From: Candidatus Harrysmithiimonas galli
GTDB lineage: Bacteria; Bacillota; Bacilli; CAJFEE01
Reading direction: 5' to 3'
DNA length: 48,871 bases
Assembly (NCBI GenBank): GCA_904373265.1
Contig: CAJFEE010000020.1
Coordinates: 1 to 48,871 of the forward strand
Shown here piece by piece: positions 38,374-48,238 of this stretch (its first letter is position 1; each line of letters opens with the position of its first letter). The translations under genes were made by a program, and so were the position numbers. The notes below the pieces were generated by a model, which was not told where the DNA came from, searched no databases, and was given only the letters and a program-made list of their open reading frames with translations.

Positions 38374-40536
38374 TTATCTTGATTTGAATTGATTGAAAAA
38401 GTCAGCAAATGGATTGTTCAGCGGTTCTTGTTCTTTATTCTGATTTTTTAAATAGCGTGAAACATCTTGCTTGGATGCTTTAGAATTTTTCTCTTTGTTT
38501 CTGCGTTCAATGAAATGGTTGCGCTTTTCACGATAGCCGCATACACAGGCAAAGGTTGCTCCATCCCCCTCGCCGCGTAGTTCCATTTTCTTTTTACATT
38601 CGGGACAACGGGCATTTGTCGTATGCGAAATGGTTTTTCTTGTGTTGCATTCTCGATCCTGGCAGATCAGCATGGTACCTTTTTTATGATTGACTTTTAG
38701 CATCAGCTTACCACAGCTCGGACATTTGGTTGATGTGATATTGTCATGACGAAAAGTTGCATCACTTTTTTTAATTTCGGACACTATGCTTTTGGTATAC
38801 TGCTGTATTTCTTCTAAAAATTCGTTTATGTTTTTTTGATTTTTAGAAATGGCAGTCAACTGTTGTTCCCAAGCAGCGGTTAAAGCAGGAGAGGTTAAAT
38901 CTTTTGGTGCAAGCTGTAAAAGCTGGCGACCTTTTTGCGTTGTATGAATTGTATTTCCTTTTTTCTCAATCAAAAAAGAATGAAATAGTTTTTCAATAAT
39001 ATCTGCTCGTGTTGCAACCGTCCCGATTCCCCCAGCTTTTTGTAAAATGGATTTTATTTGTTTATCGTTTTCTTGTATAAAAGCTGTCGGATTTTCCATT
39101 GCTTCAAGCAATGTTCCTTCAGTGAAAAAGGGCGGTGGTGTAGTTTGATTGCTTTTCTTTTTTAAAGTTTGAACCGCAATGGTATCTCCGATTTGAAAGG
39201 AAATTTTCTTTTGTTTTTCTTCCTGTTTTGTCTGTAAGCTTTTCCATCCAAGCTGAACAGTTTGTTTTGTCGTTTGTTGAAAAGATTCATTGCCGATTTG
39301 TGCCAAAATTTTTGTTTCTTCATAAACAAAGGCAGGCATCAACACTTGTAAAAATCGAGTAATGATCATATTGTAAAGTTTGCGTTCTTTGTCAGAAAGC
39401 GAAACCATTGGAACATATTCTTCAGTTGGGATGATGGCATGGTGATCGGTCACTTTTTGATTGTCTACGAAATGCTTACTTGGATAAATTCCATTTTTTA
39501 TAATTGCTGTAATGGCTTTGGATGTTTCTTTTGTTTTGACTGCTTCTAAGCGCTCTTTTAATGTCGGTACAATATCCTGTGACAAATATTGACTGTCAGT
39601 TCGTGGGTAGGTTACGATTTTGTAATGTTCATATAGTCTTTGCAAAATAGATAGGGTTTCTTTTGCACTCCAGTTGAACCGTGAATTGGCTTCTTGCTGT
39701 AGTGTTGTTAAATCATATAGCTGTGGTGATTGTTGTTTTTTCACAATTGTTTTTACATCGGTAATTTTTAGTGGCTGATTTTGACATTTTTTGAGAATGG
39801 CGTCGATTTTTTCCTCTTGAAAAGTTTGTGTTTGATTCGTTTTTTCTTGCATCCATTGAAAGCTGTTTTTTTCGGTTTCAGCAATTAACATAAAGTAGGT
39901 TTTGGGCTGGAAGTTTTTAATTTGGTTTTCTCGTGCAGCAACCATCGCCAGTGTTGGTGTCTGCACGCGTCCACATGAAAGCTGTGCATTAAATTTGGTT
40001 GTGAGTGCTCTTGTTGCGTTGATGCCAACATACCAATCGGCAGCAGCACGTGCCTTTGCACTGTTGGCCAGTCCTTCATATTGTCGACCATCTTTTAAGT
40101 TGCGAAATCCTTCTTGAATCGCTTTATCAGTAACAGATGAAATCCATAGACGTGAAATGGTTTTTTTTACCTTTGCTTTTTCAATAATCCAGCGCGCGAC
40201 CAGTTCACCTTCTCGTCCGGCGTCGGTGGCAATAATAATGCCATTTACATCTTTACGAAGCATTTGCTTTTTAATGGTTTGAAATTGCTTTGCAGTTTGT
40301 TTGATTACCACTGTTTTTAATGGATTAGGCAGCATAGGCAGCTCATTTAAGTCCCAACTGCTGTATTTTTTGTCATAGTCCTCAGGATTGGCTAAGGTAA
40401 CCAAATGACCAAGTGCCCATGTGATGATGTAATGTTTTCCTTCTATATAACCATTTCCAATTTGAGTGCATTTTAAATTTTTTGCAATATCTTTTCCAAC
40501 AGAAGGTTTTTCTGCCAAGATTAATTTTTTACTCAT
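38374..40536 (-). CDS. topB: DNA topoisomerase III
   Basis: Type IA topoisomerase that decatenates DNA and resolves recombination intermediates. The 720-residue protein begins with the Toprim motif LILAEKPSVGKDIA, has ATDAGREGELVARW near residue 105, the active-site block VTYPRTDSQYLS with the catalytic Tyr near 310, and a C-terminal zinc region (CPSCGKLML, CPECKKKM, CVCG). The start at 40536 follows AAAGGA; an in-frame ATG 18 bases upstream lacks a site. The size is that of the chromosomal Bacillus enzyme. topB also occurs on integrative elements, and the flanking DNA is decayed, but its base composition is like its neighbours. Confidence 0.95.
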   Translation of the reverse strand: MSKKLILAEKPSVGKDIAKNLKCTQIGNGYIEGKHYIITWALGHLVTLANPEDYDKKYSSWDLNELPMLPNPLKTVVIKQTAKQFQTIKKQMLRKDVNGIIIATDAGREGELVARWIIEKAKVKKTISRLWISSVTDKAIQEGFRNLKDGRQYEGLANSAKARAAADWYVGINATRALTTKFNAQLSCGRVQTPTLAMVAARENQIKNFQPKTYFMLIAETEKNSFQWMQEKTNQTQTFQEEKIDAILKKCQNQPLKITDVKTIVKKQQSPQLYDLTTLQQEANSRFNWSAKETLSILQRLYEHYKIVTYPRTDSQYLSQDIVPTLKERLEAVKTKETSKAITAIIKNGIYPSKHFVDNQKVTDHHAIIPTEEYVPMVSLSDKERKLYNMIITRFLQVLMPAFVYEETKILAQIGNESFQQTTKQTVQLGWKSLQTKQEEKQKKISFQIGDTIAVQTLKKKSNQTTPPPFFTEGTLLEAMENPTAFIQENDKQIKSILQKAGGIGTVATRADIIEKLFHSFLIEKKGNTIHTTQKGRQLLQLAPKDLTSPALTAAWEQQLTAISKNQKNINEFLEEIQQYTKSIVSEIKKSDATFRHDNITSTKCPSCGKLMLKVNHKKGTMLICQDRECNTRKTISHTTNARCPECKKKMELRGEGDGATFACVCGYREKRNHFIERRNKEKNSKASKQDVSRYLKNQNKEQEPLNNPFADFFNQFKSR

Positions 40537-40700
40537 AGGGTTCATTCCTTTCATTTAACAAGTTTATAGGCTCCATCATATCATGAATGAAATCTGAACA
40601 AAAAGAAAGAAATGAGAAAAATTTTATCAAAGCATTCTTTTGATTTTCATTTCCAAGCTTCATGATAAGGATATAAGAAAGATGATGGAGGGATATTCCT

Positions 40701-41255
40701 ATGAGAAAAGTGATTGCATTATTATTGCTTGTTAGTGGAGGGTTGTTGGGCGCTTGTACAACACAAAACGGACAAACAACGGGGTTGGATACACCAATTA
40801 TGGAAAATGAAGATGTACAAGGCAGTGTACAAGATGACCTAGGTCTGCAAGAACCAAGTGAGGATACGTTAACCAATGATTCGACTGTAGATACCCAAAC
40901 CGAGGCATCAAATGGCAATACATCAGACCAGTCAAGTACCAGTACAACGACAAATACGAAAAACTATAGTTCACAAATTCAAACGTTGAAAACAAAAGTA
41001 GAAACTGCTGTAAAGCAGGCCAATGCTTTAAAGGCAAGTAATAACTGGGATGCAGATTTTCAGACTGGATATGATATGTTGGCGCAGTTGGATTTATTGG
41101 AAAGTGAAGTCGACATGTTGGAAGATGAAATAAAATGGCAAGCACAGACGGGAAATGGTGATTATTGGAATCAGCTAGAGCAAGTGAAGCAATTGGAGTT
41201 TCAGTTGGATCAGGCAAAGAATTATATTGAATTTGAGTTTAAAATTGATGATTAA
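40701..41255 (+). CDS. Lipoprotein of unknown function
   Basis: A 184-residue protein with a type II signal peptide: MRKVIALLLLVSGG then lipobox LLGAC, Cys19 being the lipid anchor. Residues 20-85 are a disordered Thr/Ser/Gln/Asp linker; residues 90-184 form a helical, coiled-coil-like domain (LKTKVETAVKQANALKASNN...LDLLESEVDMLEDEIKWQ). GGAGGG lies nine bases before the start. Divergent from topB. No family recognised. Confidence 0.82.
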   Translation: MRKVIALLLLVSGGLLGACTTQNGQTTGLDTPIMENEDVQGSVQDDLGLQEPSEDTLTNDSTVDTQTEASNGNTSDQSSTSTTTNTKNYSSQIQTLKTKVETAVKQANALKASNNWDADFQTGYDMLAQLDLLESEVDMLEDEIKWQAQTGNGDYWNQLEQVKQLEFQLDQAKNYIEFEFKIDD

Positions 41256-41290
41256 ATGAATGTAAGAAGATATGAAATATAAGCGATAGA

Positions 41291-41350
41291 AAGCTTTGAA
41301 AAGGCAAAGGGATGGAAAGACAGACAGCCGATCTTTTCAGAGCTTTTTTG
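41291..41350 (+). terminator. Terminator after the lipoprotein gene
   Basis: AAGCTTTGAAAAG 41291-41303 pairs with CTTTTCAGAGCTT 41333-41345 (one G-U pair) with a 29-base loop, followed by five T. Confidence 0.6.
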
Positions 41351-41493
41351 CTTTGAAATTCAATAAAATGATATATTTCTCTTAAACCATCTTTCGTTAC
41401 AAATTTGTTAAATATTTTTATGTCATTTGTATGGATTTTTACAGCCTATACACATTTATGGCACAAACTGCTACAAATCCTTTTTTTGTTTTG

Positions 41494-41514
41494 AATGTGT
41501 GCTATATTCACATT
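41494..41514. promoter_or_regulatory. Operator-like inverted repeat upstream of the VTC gene
   Basis: AATGTG-N9-CACATT lies about 50 bases before the VTC start codon. It is a candidate regulator site; no regulator is encoded nearby. Confidence 0.35.
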
Positions 41515-41562
41515 ATGAACAAGTCAAAAAATGGCTCAAATTAAGTTTGGGAGGTGAATGGA

Positions 41563-42261
41563 ATGAAGCAAAAAAAATTAAAGTATCGCCACGAAGTAAA
41601 ATTTTTTATGCATGAAGGTGACTATCAGGTTTTACGAAATCATTTAAAAAACATTTTGTCACGGGATCGTTTTGCCTCAGAGGATGGAACTTATAAAATT
41701 CGTAGCATATATTTTGATAATGTATATGACCAAGCGGTCCTTGAGAAGCTCGCTGGTGTACTCAAACGGGAAAAATTTCGTTTGCGTTATTATAATCACA
41801 ATCCAGATTTTATTCGACTGGAGAAAAAGTCAAAAATTAATCAAATGGTGAATAAACGAACTGCAGCGGTGACAAAAGAACAGGTAGAACGAATTTTGCG
41901 GCTGGATGTGGATTGGATGAAAGAGACGAAGGATCCATTGCTTGTGGAGTTTTATATCAAATGGAAGCAAAACTTATTGCGACCGCGAACGATTGTTGAC
42001 TATAAAAGAGAAGTGTTTTTATATAAACCAGGCAATGTTCGCATTACAATCGATCGGGATGTGCGAAGTGGACGTTATAGTCAACGTTTTTTTGATTCGG
42101 AAATTCCAATGATGTCTTTAATGAATGAGGGGAATGTTATTTTGGAGGTCAAATATGATGCGTATTTACCGGATCTCATTAAGGATTGTATTCAATTAAA
42201 TCAAAGAAGATACAGTGCAATATCCAAATATGTTGCATCTCGTATGCTAGAATGGAGATAG
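41563..42261 (+). CDS. VTC-domain polyphosphate polymerase
   Basis: A 232-residue protein made only of a VTC domain, the tunnel-shaped catalytic domain that makes polyphosphate from ATP in the yeast VTC complex. Conserved charged residues occur in order: RHEVKFFM, IRSIYFDN, KFRLRYYN, RLEKKSK, VEFYIKWKQNLLRPRTIVDY, VRITIDRDVRSG and VILEVKYD, giving the ring of Lys, Arg and Glu that binds phosphate and metal. The ATG at 41563 is used; a GTG at 41554 overlaps the GGAGGTG site. First gene of a tight cluster with DUF4956 and CotH-like genes. Catalysis is inferred. Confidence 0.88.
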   Translation: MKQKKLKYRHEVKFFMHEGDYQVLRNHLKNILSRDRFASEDGTYKIRSIYFDNVYDQAVLEKLAGVLKREKFRLRYYNHNPDFIRLEKKSKINQMVNKRTAAVTKEQVERILRLDVDWMKETKDPLLVEFYIKWKQNLLRPRTIVDYKREVFLYKPGNVRITIDRDVRSGRYSQRFFDSEIPMMSLMNEGNVILEVKYDAYLPDLIKDCIQLNQRRYSAISKYVASRMLEWR

Positions 42262-42264
42262 AAA

Positions 42265-42963
42265 ATGGATAATATGAATGATACAACAATTAATTTCTCA
42301 GATATTTTTAAATCCTCTTTTTTAGACAAAATGTCAAACTTTACGGTTACGGATATATTGATTGCGCTTTTTCTTTCAATTGCAGTCGGTTTATTTATTT
42401 ATTTTATTTATAAAAAAACATTTAATGGTGTGATGTATTCAGAAAGCTTTTCCATGAGTCTTGTAGCGATGACAGTTATTACAAGTGTTATGATTTTAGC
42501 AATTAGCTCGAATATTATCATTTCACTTGGTATGGTTGGGGCATTGTCTATTGTTCGGTTTCGTACAGCAATTAAAGAACCAACCGACATTGTCTTTTTA
42601 TTCTGGTCCATTAGTATGGGCGTTGTAATTGGTGCAGGAATGATTCCGCTTGCAGTTATTGGCTCGATAGTGATTGGAATTATGCTGGTCGTGTTTTCCA
42701 ATAAGAAAACCCGTGAAAACCCATATGTCCTTGTGTTAACTGTTGAAGATGAAGAAACTGAAAAACAAGTGTTAAATCATGTGCGTCAATCGGTAAAACG
42801 AAGCTTATTAAAGTCTAAAACTTTATACGGTGTAAACGGAACAGAATTGACCATTGAGGTTCGTCTGAACAATCAGGATACTGGATTCATCAATCAATTA
42901 CAAAATATGCCAAAGGTACATCAGGTTATGATGGTAAGCTTTAACGGAGAATATATGGCATAA
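42265..42963 (+). CDS. DUF4956 membrane protein
   Basis: A 232-residue membrane protein with about four segments between residues 29 and 150, and the hallmark IVRFRTAIKEPTDIVFLFWSI between the third and fourth. The C-terminal 80 residues are a soluble, acidic domain. DUF4956 genes are commonly adjacent to VTC-domain genes; a role in moving or sensing the polymer is guesswork. It starts three bases after the VTC stop. Confidence 0.88.
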   Translation: MDNMNDTTINFSDIFKSSFLDKMSNFTVTDILIALFLSIAVGLFIYFIYKKTFNGVMYSESFSMSLVAMTVITSVMILAISSNIIISLGMVGALSIVRFRTAIKEPTDIVFLFWSISMGVVIGAGMIPLAVIGSIVIGIMLVVFSNKKTRENPYVLVLTVEDEETEKQVLNHVRQSVKRSLLKSKTLYGVNGTELTIEVRLNNQDTGFINQLQNMPKVHQVMMVSFNGEYMA

Positions 42964-42975
42964 GGAGCGAGTCGA

Positions 42976-44784
42976 ATGTACATACAAAAAAAACGGTGGC
43001 TCATTATTGGATTGATTTTTATACCAGCCGTTTTGCTTTCTCTTTATATCTGGTATATTTCATTTACTGAAGATTATACAGTGGTTTCTTCACAATCTGC
43101 AGCTGTGACTGCAAGTATTTCATCTGATGAAATTATGGATGTGCAAATTGAAATGGATCCAGATGATTTTCAAAATATGTTGGATACAGCAATGGAGGAG
43201 CAATATACAAGTGCAACTGTTGTGATTAATGGTGAACGTTTTGAGAATGTAGGTATTCGTCCCAAAGGAAATTCAACTCTGACACAAATTGTAAATAATC
43301 CAAATACCGACCGTTTTTCGTTTAAAATCAAGTTGGATGAGTATATAGATGGTCAAAATTATCAAGGGATGACTAAAATTGTTTTGAACAATAATATGTC
43401 GGATACAACTTATTTGAAGGAATTTATGTCCTATGAGTTGATGGAATATATGGATGTGCCAACACCGATGCATGCGTTTTCCAATATTTCTGTAAATGGT
43501 GAAACATGGGGTTTATATTTATTTGTCGAGCCGATTGAGGAATCATTTATTGAAAGAGTATATCAAACTGTTGAGGGGAATTTGTATAAGCCAGAGAGCA
43601 AGTACGGAGTACCATTTGATGATCCGGAAGGCGATGCAAAAGTATTGAGTCTGGTATATCAGGGAGAAGATGTTTCATTATATGAAGAAATTACAAGTTC
43701 GGCTGTATTTAAACAAACCAATACAGAAGATTATAATAAGTTAATCAATTTTATTCGAACGATGGATACTGGGGAAAATTTGGAATCGGTGATGAATGTA
43801 GAAGAATTTGCACGGTACTTTGCAGTGAATACATTTTTGGTGAACTTAGATCATTATTCTGGTCATATGTTGCATAACTATTATTTGTATGAAAACCAAG
43901 GGGTATTTGAAATTTTACCGTGGGATTATAATTTATCGTTTGGTACATTTGAGATTTCAGCAGCAGAAGCAATCAATTTTCCAATTGACAAGCCGACAAC
44001 AGAGAATTTGCAGGAGCGTCCGTTAATCAATAGCTGGTTGCAAAATGAAACTTACCGAACTATGTATCATACGTATTTGGCCGATATCGCATCTTATGTA
44101 GAATCTGGACAGTTTGAAAAAAGAGTTCTTCAAATGAATGAACGTATTGCTGAATATGTAAAAAATGATCCGACAGCCTTTTATACTTATGAAGAATATG
44201 AAACTGGGATTGAGCAATTGTTGATTTTTGCAAAAGATCGCACCCAAAGTATTTTGGCACAACTGGAAGGGTCACAGCCTTCCGATCAAACGGGTACTTT
44301 GGAAACCACTTTGGATATTTTAGCTTTGGGTGACAATGGAATGGGGAAGTTCTATGAGAATTTGAACGGTTTGGATTCGGAAAATGTTGAATTTGGCAAT
44401 CGGGGTGGTGAGGAGAAACCGCCTGCATTTCCAGGTGAAGCTGCTCCTTCTATTCCGTCAAATAAAGGAGAGCGTCCAGCAGCACCTCCGACGGTTAACG
44501 AAGCTGAAGTACCGTCTGCGGATAGAGTATCAGAACAAGCTACCGATAAAGCGGATACATCCGAAATACAAATAGATGAAAACAAAGCTGAAGATTCAAT
44601 TATGCCATGGCCAGATGAATTTGAAGAATCTGAAGATCTGCTTTGGGATGATTTTTCGCCAGGTCCTTTTGATGGATATTCAATGGAAATGTTAGGCAGT
44701 TTGATTGGTGGAGCAGTTGCAATCGGATTGGTTGTATTGGTTACAATTGTTTTGAAAAGATATCAACGAAAAAAATATGAGTAA
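42976..44784 (+). CDS. CotH-like surface kinase with two membrane anchors
   Basis: A 602-residue protein: membrane segment at about 7-28, an extracellular CotH-like kinase domain at about 50-430, a Pro/Glu-rich linker at about 470-550 and a second membrane segment near 573-595. CotH motifs seen are VGIRPKGNSTL, FSFKIKLDEY, KIVLNNNMSDTTYLKE, GLYLFVEPIEESF, and the catalytic block HNYYLYENQGVFEILPWDYN with its Asp. Spore CotH of Bacillus phosphorylates coat proteins; this membrane-tethered form would act on the cell surface. GGAG precedes the start 12 bases after DUF4956. Confidence 0.88.
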   Translation: MYIQKKRWLIIGLIFIPAVLLSLYIWYISFTEDYTVVSSQSAAVTASISSDEIMDVQIEMDPDDFQNMLDTAMEEQYTSATVVINGERFENVGIRPKGNSTLTQIVNNPNTDRFSFKIKLDEYIDGQNYQGMTKIVLNNNMSDTTYLKEFMSYELMEYMDVPTPMHAFSNISVNGETWGLYLFVEPIEESFIERVYQTVEGNLYKPESKYGVPFDDPEGDAKVLSLVYQGEDVSLYEEITSSAVFKQTNTEDYNKLINFIRTMDTGENLESVMNVEEFARYFAVNTFLVNLDHYSGHMLHNYYLYENQGVFEILPWDYNLSFGTFEISAAEAINFPIDKPTTENLQERPLINSWLQNETYRTMYHTYLADIASYVESGQFEKRVLQMNERIAEYVKNDPTAFYTYEEYETGIEQLLIFAKDRTQSILAQLEGSQPSDQTGTLETTLDILALGDNGMGKFYENLNGLDSENVEFGNRGGEEKPPAFPGEAAPSIPSNKGERPAAPPTVNEAEVPSADRVSEQATDKADTSEIQIDENKAEDSIMPWPDEFEESEDLLWDDFSPGPFDGYSMEMLGSLIGGAVAIGLVVLVTIVLKRYQRKKYE

Positions 44785-45210
44785 CACACTCGATATAAAT
44801 GTGAAAAATTTGTAGGATTTTGTTATAAATCAAAAGATTAAATATGAAGAAAAGATTGCCAGATTGAATAGAAATGTAAAATGTAGCTTGAATGGTACAA
44901 ATGAGATCACATGTATTTACAAGAAAGCTTTGCAATTATGAAGCAGCTTGAAATATATGTGGTTTTATTTTTATGTCAGAAAATCTAGGATTTTACTACA
45001 AAGTTATTGATGATAGAATTTGGCTATATATTATTGTAGTTTGTGAATCAAAAAGGCAATTTTTTATGCTTGATTTTGGCTTTTACAGCAGTTGTAATCT
45101 GTAAAAAATATGATTTTTTGATCGAACTACTGTTCAAGAAAATGAAAACTTGTATAATATTCTTATTGTGTGTACCCAATGGAATTTTGGAGAAGAAAGA
45201 GGATTGATTT
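44785..45210. other. Gap upstream of the YfhO-GtrA gene
   Basis: No gene. A TATAAT at about 45153 may be the -10 of the next gene. CGAAC-TACT-GTTCA at 45123-45136 near its -35 position resembles an SOS box at 11 of 14 positions, which is too weak to call. Confidence 0.4.
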
Positions 45211-48111
45211 ATGGATAATCAATTTGTAGAAAGAAAAAGGGACTGGCTCATGCAGGGACTCTTGTGTGGCTTAGGGGTTTTTACTGTACTGTTTCTGTTT
45301 CCATCTGATATGTTATATGGTTCAATGGTAGATTGGTTAAATCAGCACCAAGTATTTCCAGAATATTTTCGACAGCAATTTTATCAAACTGGAAATTTGT
45401 TTCCGGATTTTTCATGGGAAATTGGTGGTGGACAAAATCTATATCAATTTTCCTACTATGGTTTGTTTAGTCCGTGGCTGCTTGTTTTTTATGGGTTGCC
45501 ATTTCTTTCTGCGGAAATCTATTTACCGATTGCGATGGTCGGGAGCATTCTTTTTTCGGTTTGTATCGGTTATCGCTGGCTTCGGTTTCGTGGTTATTCT
45601 TTATGGACTGCATTTCTTGCTTCGTCTTGTTTTTTATGGGCAGCACCACTTTTGTTTCATACCCATCGGCATCTGATGTTTATCAGTTATATGCCATTTT
45701 TGATGCTGGCGATTTTTGGCATTGAGAAATTGGTTCATACGGTTGATTCGTTTCGCAGTAGAAAACTTACCAGTGTACAAATCACTTTGGCTGTTGTTTG
45801 TTTGATTTTATCCAGTTATTTTTTTGCGCCTAGTTGTTTGGTTGTTTTGTTAATTTATACTACGTTTTGTGTGCTAGAAACGAGTCAAGGGCTTCAGAAT
45901 TTTTCTTCTAAGCTTTTGTGGATGTATGGAAAAATCGGTTTGTTATTTATGTTGGCAATTGGAATAACGGCGTTTTTATTGATTCCGACCGCATGGACAC
46001 TTCTATTCGGTCGAACAAGTGAAGGTGCAGAACAAGCAACATCGTTTTTATCATTATTTCTTCCAAATTGGCAGCCAGAATGGTTAACGGGTAGTGCTTA
46101 TGGTATGGGTTTGACACCAGTGGTTTTTTTGGCGGCTATATATGCACTTTTTCAAAAAAATAAGGCATTTCGTTTTTTAGCTGCCATTTGTCTTTTGTTT
46201 TTACTTGTTCCGTTTTTTGTTTGGATGCTGAATGGCACCCTATATATTCATGAGAAAATTTTAATTCCGTTTGTACCGCTTTGGATTTTGCTTTTGGCAC
46301 AATTTCTATCGGCATTTGTAAAATGGGGAAATAACCATTTGCATATGAAAAGGAAGCAATGGTTATATGGGGCATTGGGGCTAGTTGTTTTATTGTCTGC
46401 TTTGTTTATACAAATTTATGTCCAACAAAAGGAAGAGTGGGTTACGCAGTCTTTTATAAAAGAATTAGATATTCCTGAAAAGACAGCTTTATTAAAAACG
46501 CTTAGACAAATGGATTCTACTTTTTATCGAACCGATGATTTGATAGAAAACACGTTTACAGTCAATCAAACTTATGGTGGGGCATATCGTTCATCAGTAT
46601 ATGCGTCTATATCCAATCAACGATATAATACGTTTTATTATGATTGGATTGAAAATCCAATTTCGGCACGTAATCGAACCATTACTTCGGCATCTCCACA
46701 AATTTTTTCTCAAACATTTCTTGGTGTAAAATATCTGTTTGCAACAGATGAAAAAATGATACCGATTGGTTACCAAAGGCTAGGAAGTGAATTGGATACA
46801 GATGCGGTTCAGGTTTACCAAAATACAAATGTTTCGTCCATTGGCTATGCTTTACCAAGCACCATTACAGAGACGAAATTTCAAAATCTACCAGTCACAG
46901 AAAGATTGTCTGCGTTGTTTCAACAAATTGTTGTCACCGAAAAGGAGAATGGAAATATAGGTAATTCAACCAAAAAAGTGTCAACAGATTGGTTTTCAGA
47001 ATTTTATGCTACGGATACAAAACAGTTTGCTCAAGCGCTTACGGATGCAGTGAAGCAAGCTGAAACAAAAGAAGTTCAAACCATCTTGCCGCTGCCAAAT
47101 GTGAAGAACGAAGAGATTATTTTGTTGACTTTTGATGTGTCTAATAAAGAAACTCAAGCCAGCTCGGATATTTTAATTACAATGAACGGAATCAAAAATA
47201 AATTGTCCAAAAAAACCGCCCCATATCCAAATGAGAATCGACAATTTATTTATATGTTTTCAGGTGTAACACCGGATTGGAGCAATCTGGAAGTCACTTT
47301 AAGCAAAGGAACTTATCAAATCCATAATATTCAACTGTATCGAATGAATTATGCTCGTCTGCAGGAGGCTGTAAAGCAACGTGATGTGTTTCTTGCCAAG
47401 CGTCCAGATCCGAAAACCGGTGTGCTTTCTGGACAAATTACAGTTCAAGAGGACGGATATTTCGCAACAACAATTCCGTATGCAAAAGGGTTTCAAATTA
47501 AAGTAGATGGTGTATTGCAAACCTATGAATGTGTCAATACAGCGTTTGTTGGTTTTCCGATTCAGGCAGGTATGCATCAAATTGAAATATCTTATCAGGC
47601 GCCAGGGAAACAGCTGGGCATAATTGTTTCGATGGTTAGTGTTTTGTTTTTTTTGATTTGGATTTTTTTTGGTAAAGAAATTTATACAAGGGTTGAGCCA
47701 ATTTTGGAACGCTATAAGAAAATGATACAAGAAATTCTATTGTATTTATTTTTTGGTGTTTTGACAACAGCAGTCAGCTTTTTAACTTTTCAATTCAGTT
47801 TATCGATATTAGGTGCTACATGGATGATTGCCAATTTGATTTCCTGGATTTTGTCGGTTTTGTTTGCATACTTTACCAATCGAACTTGGGTATTTCAGTC
47901 AAAGCAATCAAGATGGTTGACGGAATGTATGCGTTTTGCAGCTTCCAGGTTGTTTTCCCTTGTTTTAGAGATGTTTTCTCTGTGGATTTTTATCGAGGTT
48001 TTACATATGACACCGCTGATTGCAAAAATATGGGCTGCGGTTATCGTTGTGATCAGTAACTATATTTTCAGTCGGATATTTGTATTTCGTAATGGACTAT
48101 CATCAGAATAA
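45211..48111 (+). CDS. YfhO-like membrane protein fused to a GtrA domain
   Basis: A 966-residue protein. Residues 1-400 hold about ten membrane segments typical of YfhO (polytopic proteins of the GT-C type proposed to use polyprenyl-linked sugars), with the loop DFSWEIGGGQNLYQFSYYG after the first. Residues about 405-810 are a large extracellular domain. After a membrane segment near 815-830, residues 845-960 form a GtrA domain (YLFFGVLTTAVSFLTFQ...FAYFTNRTWVFQ...SNYIFSRIFVFR) of four segments; GtrA proteins flip or help transfer polyprenyl-phosphate sugars. One chain thus joins a likely transferase and a flippase helper, as expected for teichoic acid glycosylation. That role is inferred. Confidence 0.88.
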   Translation: MDNQFVERKRDWLMQGLLCGLGVFTVLFLFPSDMLYGSMVDWLNQHQVFPEYFRQQFYQTGNLFPDFSWEIGGGQNLYQFSYYGLFSPWLLVFYGLPFLSAEIYLPIAMVGSILFSVCIGYRWLRFRGYSLWTAFLASSCFLWAAPLLFHTHRHLMFISYMPFLMLAIFGIEKLVHTVDSFRSRKLTSVQITLAVVCLILSSYFFAPSCLVVLLIYTTFCVLETSQGLQNFSSKLLWMYGKIGLLFMLAIGITAFLLIPTAWTLLFGRTSEGAEQATSFLSLFLPNWQPEWLTGSAYGMGLTPVVFLAAIYALFQKNKAFRFLAAICLLFLLVPFFVWMLNGTLYIHEKILIPFVPLWILLLAQFLSAFVKWGNNHLHMKRKQWLYGALGLVVLLSALFIQIYVQQKEEWVTQSFIKELDIPEKTALLKTLRQMDSTFYRTDDLIENTFTVNQTYGGAYRSSVYASISNQRYNTFYYDWIENPISARNRTITSASPQIFSQTFLGVKYLFATDEKMIPIGYQRLGSELDTDAVQVYQNTNVSSIGYALPSTITETKFQNLPVTERLSALFQQIVVTEKENGNIGNSTKKVSTDWFSEFYATDTKQFAQALTDAVKQAETKEVQTILPLPNVKNEEIILLTFDVSNKETQASSDILITMNGIKNKLSKKTAPYPNENRQFIYMFSGVTPDWSNLEVTLSKGTYQIHNIQLYRMNYARLQEAVKQRDVFLAKRPDPKTGVLSGQITVQEDGYFATTIPYAKGFQIKVDGVLQTYECVNTAFVGFPIQAGMHQIEISYQAPGKQLGIIVSMVSVLFFLIWIFFGKEIYTRVEPILERYKKMIQEILLYLFFGVLTTAVSFLTFQFSLSILGATWMIANLISWILSVLFAYFTNRTWVFQSKQSRWLTECMRFAASRLFSLVLEMFSLWIFIEVLHMTPLIAKIWAAVIVVISNYIFSRIFVFRNGLSSE

Positions 48112-48238
48112 ACTTTAATTGATTCTTTATGCAATATACCATTTGAAATAGTCAAGTATTCGTCAACTTCAACAAACGAATATGAACCTGGTTTGATATT
48201 AAAATTCAACGATAAGAATATGAGTATTACGAATGTAA

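Noticed and set aside
38374-40536. topB as marker of an integrative conjugative element
   Set aside because: No relaxase, coupling protein or integrase is in the window, and the protein has the size of the chromosomal Bacillus enzyme.
40529-40918. 129-codon minus-strand frame over the lipoprotein gene
   Set aside because: Antisense shadow of a lipoprotein gene that has a ribosome site, lipobox and coherent domain pattern.
45123-45136. SOS box upstream of the YfhO-GtrA gene
   Set aside because: Only 11 of 14 positions match the Bacillus consensus, including errors at the central positions and the last base; too weak without experimental support.
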